DNA of 39,041 nucleotides. Origin: a virus. This document shows, piece by piece, positions 35,528 through 39,041 of the stretch (the first letter of the stretch is position 1; the number at the start of each line of letters is the position of its first letter). The translations under genes and the position numbers were made by a program. Location of the stretch: IMG/VR virus record IMGVR_UViG_3300036715_001154, positions 1-39,041 of that record; one strand, written 5' to 3'. The notes beneath the pieces were generated by a model. It had not been told where the DNA came from. It saw only the letters and a program-made list of their open reading frames with translations, and did not search any database.

Positions 35528-35959
35528 TCAGGCTCCGAGGAAGTTCAAAATAGCCAGGCCTTGAATGCTCTGACTCTGGTTGGGGACGATGGTGTTGGCC
35601 CAGCGCTGCATGGCCACTTCAAGGTAGTTGCCGTTCACAACCTGGGTCGTGGCGGACTGGTCGGCAAGGTTCGGCACTCTTGGCGTGACCGGGGGCGCCG
35701 TAAAACCAGCGAGCCATTGCGCGTACTCGACCCACTGGCCGTTGGCGATGGCCTGCCCGACCCCGGTCGCCATGAAGCTGTTGAAGTTGATGTTGCCGGT
35801 CAGCGGAGCCTGTCCGTCGCGCACAACCGTCTGCCCAAGTCCCGCCAGAATGTCGTTGATGACGGCGTTGAAGTAATCGGCGTAGATCACCTGCCCGCTG
35901 ACTGCGGGATACTGAGGCGCTGGGAGGGCGTTGAAGACCCCTGATCCGTTGAAGGCCAT
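35528..35959 (-). CDS. Tail fibre N-terminal (attachment) protein
   Basis: ATG 35959 has AGGAC about nine bases upstream. The 143-aa product opens M-A-F-N-G-S-G-V-F-N-A-L and continues Y-P-A-V-S-G-Q-V-I-Y-A-D-Y-F-N-A-V-I-N-D-I-L-A-G-L, then V-V-R-D-G-Q-A-P-L-T-G-N-I-N-F-N-S. Sequences like this are typical of the conserved N-terminal part of podovirus tail fibres that dock onto the tail. The distal part is encoded by separate downstream genes, so the fibre seems split over several proteins. Confidence 0.65.
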   Translation of the reverse strand: MAFNGSGVFNALPAPQYPAVSGQVIYADYFNAVINDILAGLGQTVVRDGQAPLTGNINFNSFMATGVGQAIANGQWVEYAQWLAGFTAPPVTPRVPNLADQSATTQVVNGNYLEVAMQRWANTIVPNQSQSIQGLAILNFLGA

Positions 35960-35972
35960 AGTTTTGTTGTCC

Positions 35973-35990
35973 TAATACAGAATAGTATTA
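35973..35990 (-). other. Small hairpin between virion genes
   Basis: TAATAC/GTATTA form a perfect 6-bp AT-rich stem with a 6-nt loop in the leader of the 143-aa gene. There is no T-run. Probably a weak RNA structure or processing site. Confidence 0.35.
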
Positions 35991-36000
35991 CGCTTCTAAA

Positions 36001-38202
36001 TCATTGTCCAGCAGGCAGGTTACCGGGGGTCTGGGAGGCTGGCACTGTGCCCCAAAAGCTGTTCAGAATGGTGGCGGCTTTTTCACTCATGTAGGGGACT
36101 TTGCTCAGCTTCAGAAGAGTAGCGGCACCTTCAGGCGAGGACAGCAAACGGTCGAACTCGGTCCAGGTCTTCCCCATCGTGGCGTTCTCGATCATGTTGC
36201 CGACCTTGTTGAAGGGCCAGCCAGCCACCCGAACGACAGTCGCCACGGCGCTTCCACCCGCGATTGCGTTGGCTTCCCCAGAGGTCATGCCGCCAGCCTT
36301 TGAGGGCTGCGATGCCAGCCCACGACTGAGCTTGGCCAGGTTCTCCATGCCTCGCACAACTCCAGCCGTTTGGTCCGGCGTGAAGTCGTAGCTGCGAGCA
36401 ACTCCAGCAGCAATGTCGCGCATCCCCTGCATTTGGCGAGTAGTGGCAAACAGTGAACGGTACACGTCAGCTGCTTCCTTGCCGGTGTTGAGAGGCTTCC
36501 CGTCGATGACAGCAGGAGAGGCTTCGTCCAGACGTTGGCGAATGAAGGCTTTTGCAGCAGCCGGAAAGGCTTCTGGATCAGCGGCTTTCAAACCATTGGC
36601 CAAGTAAGGGATTGGGTTGACACTGGTTGGTAGAGCCGGGTCGCTGCCAGCTTTAAAGTACGCTTCCATCTTTGCCACCGAAGCTGGAATGTCCGGCAGC
36701 GCTCCACGAGGGGTTGCAAGTTGGCCGATCGGACCTTTCTTCATCGGATCAACAACATCATGACTGAGTTGTTCAAAAGTTTTGTTCGCGGCCAGAAGTG
36801 GTGCAGAATCGTTTGTAAGGATTGGGCGCAGTCCACCCACCAAGTACTTCGCTTGCCCAAAGCTTTCGGGGTCTGGCGGTGTGGTTGGTGTGCCCTTGAA
36901 TTTGCCAGCCGCTTGATTCAGTGCGGTTTTAACATCGAGAGCGTGCAGCGGCGTTTCGGCTGCTGCCGTTGCAGCACTGTTGGCCGCGGCAAGTTGCTCA
37001 CGTGCGGCTGCGCGAGCTGATCCACCGTCTGCACCCAGTACCAACATTCGTGCTTCTTGCACGGCGTTGTCAACATTGTTTCCCTTGCCAGAGAACACAC
37101 CGATGAGATACTGACCAGTGGCCTTTACATCCGGTGTAGTACCAGGTTGGCTGATGACCTCGTTGACCCTACTGATCAGGGCCTGCCGTGTGTCTTCACT
37201 CACTGGACCAGCGGCTTTGTACAGGGCATCCACAGCCTCGCCACGTTGTTTCTTGACGGCCTGCAGAGTGTCGGTGGCCGCTTGCTGTACGTTGTTTGCG
37301 GCAATCTCTCGGCTCCAAGTTGGCCCCGGCAAGTTCGACAGTGCATCATCAGCCGCCAGGCGGAACTGTGCGGGTTGACGCTGAAGGATGCCCTGTAGGT
37401 TCTGCCCCTGTGTGCGATTGGCAATTGTGTCCCTGATCACATTCATGTTGGGGGCTTCCACCCCGATCGCACGAAGCGCTTGTGCGAGGTCCATTTCCAC
37501 AGCAGGATTCACGGCTTTGGACTTCGCCATGAACGCAGCAGCTTCTTGTAGCTGCTTGTCGGTGATACCCATCACCGCGTCCTTGGCCACGGCAGCACTT
37601 TGTGGGCGGGCGGCTCCAACAATAGCAGAAGCCCCACCACCGGCAAGACCGCCTGCGAGTCCGCCCAGTACCCTGCCCCACCAAGAGTCATTAGTCAGCC
37701 GTCCGCCAATATCGGCGCCTTCACCAGCGACTCCTCCAGTGAACATCGCACGAGCCGCAGTTGCGCCAGTCTTCAAAGCACCCGGTGCACCAAGCCCCCC
37801 ACCAACGCCTTCAATTATCGACGCCACGTTCTTCTCAGTAGGGGTCGTGGGCTGCACCCCGAAGTTGGTCAAGCCTCCCGACATTCCCATTGGATTGTCC
37901 GGGAAGAGCTTGCTGTGAAGCGCTGCTACGGCTTTGGAAGCTGCCACAGGTGGAAGGATGTTGCTCATCCAGTCAGGCGTATTCCGGCCAACTGCCGCTG
38001 TCGCATCCACCGCAAGCGCAGGTAGGCTTGCAACACCACGCGCCAAGGCACTCCCGCCGAACTTCAAGTTGTCGCCCACGCGGCTCATGTAGCTCGGGTC
38101 TTGAGCCTGCCCGTTAATAGCGTGCAGTTGAGCCAGTTGCTCTGGCGAAGGATTGTCCGGCATACTGACCGGCGTTCCATCAGGCATTGTGACAATCGGC
38201 AT
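36001..38202 (-). CDS. Large internal virion (ejection) protein
   Basis: ATG 38202 follows the previous stop by two bases. The 733-aa product opens M-P-I-V-T-M-P-D-G-T-P-V-S-M-P-D-N-P-S-P-E-Q-L, a start common in phage internal or injected proteins. It then has a Gly/Ala-rich, membrane-active-looking stretch (~130-200: G-V-G-G-G-L-G-A-P, V-L-G-G-L-A-G-G-L-A-G-G). Long helices and an acidic/polar remainder follow, with no enzyme signature. Large Ala-rich proteins downstream of the tail-machine genes form the ejectosome in podoviruses. It may line the periplasmic channel; this is inference from size, composition and place. Confidence 0.75.
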   Translation of the reverse strand: MPIVTMPDGTPVSMPDNPSPEQLAQLHAINGQAQDPSYMSRVGDNLKFGGSALARGVASLPALAVDATAAVGRNTPDWMSNILPPVAASKAVAALHSKLFPDNPMGMSGGLTNFGVQPTTPTEKNVASIIEGVGGGLGAPGALKTGATAARAMFTGGVAGEGADIGGRLTNDSWWGRVLGGLAGGLAGGGASAIVGAARPQSAAVAKDAVMGITDKQLQEAAAFMAKSKAVNPAVEMDLAQALRAIGVEAPNMNVIRDTIANRTQGQNLQGILQRQPAQFRLAADDALSNLPGPTWSREIAANNVQQAATDTLQAVKKQRGEAVDALYKAAGPVSEDTRQALISRVNEVISQPGTTPDVKATGQYLIGVFSGKGNNVDNAVQEARMLVLGADGGSARAAAREQLAAANSAATAAAETPLHALDVKTALNQAAGKFKGTPTTPPDPESFGQAKYLVGGLRPILTNDSAPLLAANKTFEQLSHDVVDPMKKGPIGQLATPRGALPDIPASVAKMEAYFKAGSDPALPTSVNPIPYLANGLKAADPEAFPAAAKAFIRQRLDEASPAVIDGKPLNTGKEAADVYRSLFATTRQMQGMRDIAAGVARSYDFTPDQTAGVVRGMENLAKLSRGLASQPSKAGGMTSGEANAIAGGSAVATVVRVAGWPFNKVGNMIENATMGKTWTEFDRLLSSPEGAATLLKLSKVPYMSEKAATILNSFWGTVPASQTPGNLPAGQ

Positions 38203-38204
38203 GG

Positions 38205-39041
38205 CTACTTCTTAAACTGGTTGAGGTAGGCATCCAGCGGCATCGGAGCACCACCAGCGCCTGGCTGTGGAGCCGTTGGCTCGGTGTTGAACGTGCCCTT
38301 GTAGTTCGCCGTGCCAGCCGCATCATTCAGGTCAAACTTCTCCGGGTCCAGCCCATAGCTGAACGTCGGCATCGGGTACATCGTGGCCCCAGGCATTGCT
38401 CCCGGCTGGCTCGCTGCGCCTTCGTGCTGCTTGTTCGCCATCATCAAGGCGTTGTGAGCGCCGGCTTGTGCGATGCCAGCCAAGTGCGTTAGGGCTTGAG
38501 GCGTCCATTGCATCTTCCCGCTGGTAGCCATTTCGATGAAGGGCAGGTCGGCTTGGCTGACGGGAGCGACCTTTTTGGCGTTTTCCAGTACGTCGTGCAT
38601 GAGCAGACTGATCAGTTCTTGGGTCTTGGTGACGGCCACTCCGCTCTTAAAGCCGAGCTTCTCCCCAACTGCTGCAAGCCCGGTGATCGGCGCCGAAGCG
38701 AAACCTGTTTGCACCGCCGGGTCTTCCAGGATCTTGGTGATGCGTTGAGCGCGCTGGACGGTGGTAATGGCGTCCTGAGCAGCCTTGGCCGATTGCGCCA
38801 GCACATCAGGAGTCTTTTCGCCGAGGGCTTTGGTGGTCGCCAGCTCTCCGGCGTTGTTGACATTGACAGTTGTACCAACCGGGGCGAAGGTGGCTTTGGC
38901 CGTGGTCTTTTCGGTCTGCCCAATAACTGGTGTTTTGCCGTCTGCGCTAACCCCGATCTTGCCCACAGGGTTGAAGCTGTCCCGCAGGTCTGCCTGGACG
39001 GCTGAGGGGTTTGCCGGATCAACTACCTGATTGTTGACGAC
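38205..39041 (-). CDS. Virion protein, C-terminal part (cut by right window edge)
   Basis: The frame is open from 39041 to the TAG at 38205 (278 codons), with no start visible, so the N-terminus lies outside. The visible part has V-D-P-A-N-P-S-A-V near the edge, G-Q-T-E-K-T-T-A-K-A and a helical core (V-L-A-Q-S-A-K-A-A-Q-D-A-I, L-I-S-L-L-M-H-D-V-L-E-N-A). It ends with a Pro/Gly-rich tail, P-L-D-A-Y-L-N-Q-F-K-K. The A-I-T-T-V-Q-R-A-Q-R-I-T-K-I-L-E-D-P pattern is typical of internal virion proteins. The gene at 1-398 is probably its N-terminus in a circular molecule; a direct join would be out of frame by one base. Confidence 0.7.
   Translation of the reverse strand, partial: VVNNQVVDPANPSAVQADLRDSFNPVGKIGVSADGKTPVIGQTEKTTAKATFAPVGTTVNVNNAGELATTKALGEKTPDVLAQSAKAAQDAITTVQRAQRITKILEDPAVQTGFASAPITGLAAVGEKLGFKSGVAVTKTQELISLLMHDVLENAKKVAPVSQADLPFIEMATSGKMQWTPQALTHLAGIAQAGAHNALMMANKQHEGAASQPGAMPGATMYPMPTFSYGLDPEKFDLNDAAGTANYKGTFNTEPTAPQPGAGGAPMPLDAYLNQFKK

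Noticed and set aside
1-39041. Terminal direct repeats or overlap of the two ends
   Set aside because: The first and last bases of the window share no visible repeat; the operon continuity across the ends is reported instead.
1-39041. CRISPR array, tRNA genes, integrase, lysogeny repressor, reverse transcriptase (DGR)
   Set aside because: No spaced repeat array, cloverleaf, tyrosine/serine recombinase motif, repressor-like HTH pair or RT motif was seen in any frame; the tandem repeats found are all coding.

Overview
The window is almost certainly most of, or all of, the genome of a tailed phage with a podovirus-type (short tail) virion, cut at an arbitrary point. The evidence is a complete set of head and packaging genes (small and large terminase, P22-size portal, scaffold, HK97-fold major capsid protein), a head-tail adaptor and a tail 'stabilization' protein. 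Large ejection-type internal virion proteins are present and there is no tail-tube, tape-measure or sheath gene. High GC, Shine-Dalgarno starts and sigma70-like promoters fit a Gram-negative (pseudomonadotal) host; the species cannot be told. I see no integrase, repressor, phage RNA polymerase, tRNA or CRISPR array, so the phage looks strictly lytic and dependent on host RNA polymerase.

Layout. (i) Minus strand, 14364 down to 1: the first half of the late operon. Its order is TerS, small zinc protein, TerL, portal, FmdB-like zinc ribbon, scaffold, major capsid protein, probable decoration protein, a 46-aa protein, an intrinsic terminator, a conserved phage protein of unknown function, adaptor, stabilization-like protein, GNAT acetyltransferase, an 867-aa repeat protein, and the N-terminal 132 codons of a protein cut by the left edge. 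(ii) 14365-14778: divergent control region with a sigma70 promoter. (iii) Plus strand, 14779-31645: early and replication genes. Many are small proteins of unknown function, including two paralogous acidic-tailed proteins. The recognisable ones are a RecD/Dda-type helicase, a Cas4/RecB-like exonuclease with a probable Fe-S cluster, MazG, a Sak4-type ATPase, a probable ssDNA-binding protein, a ParB-domain/DNA methyltransferase fusion, a uracil-DNA-glycosylase-like/DNA polymerase I fusion and a DUF3987 replication ATPase. (iv) Minus strand, 39041 down to 31654: the second half of the late operon, with the C-terminal part of a cut protein, an internal virion protein, tail appendage proteins, a glycine-rich adhesin-like fibre, and a lysis cassette (small membrane protein, M15 peptidase endolysin, holin, and an Rz1-like lipoprotein gene overlapping the holin gene).

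The protein cut at the left edge and the one cut at the right edge lie on the same strand, in the right order, in what would be one continuous operon if the molecule were circular or circularly permuted. Joining base 39041 directly to base 1 is out of frame, so at least a few bases are missing.

The most interesting parts are non-coding or short. They are two copies of a ~130-bp promoter/leader element with a covarying hairpin next to the Shine-Dalgarno; three consecutive perfect inverted repeats after 18215; a 30-bp-stem structure at 26258-26364 before the methyltransferase gene; a 10-bp-phased repeat array in front of a weak promoter at 16293-16385; an SSB-like acidic C-terminal tip on an otherwise unknown protein; a short C-terminal D-x-L-L-x-x-L-D motif shared by three early proteins; and two exact-period repeat domains (9 and 18 residues) in one virion protein.
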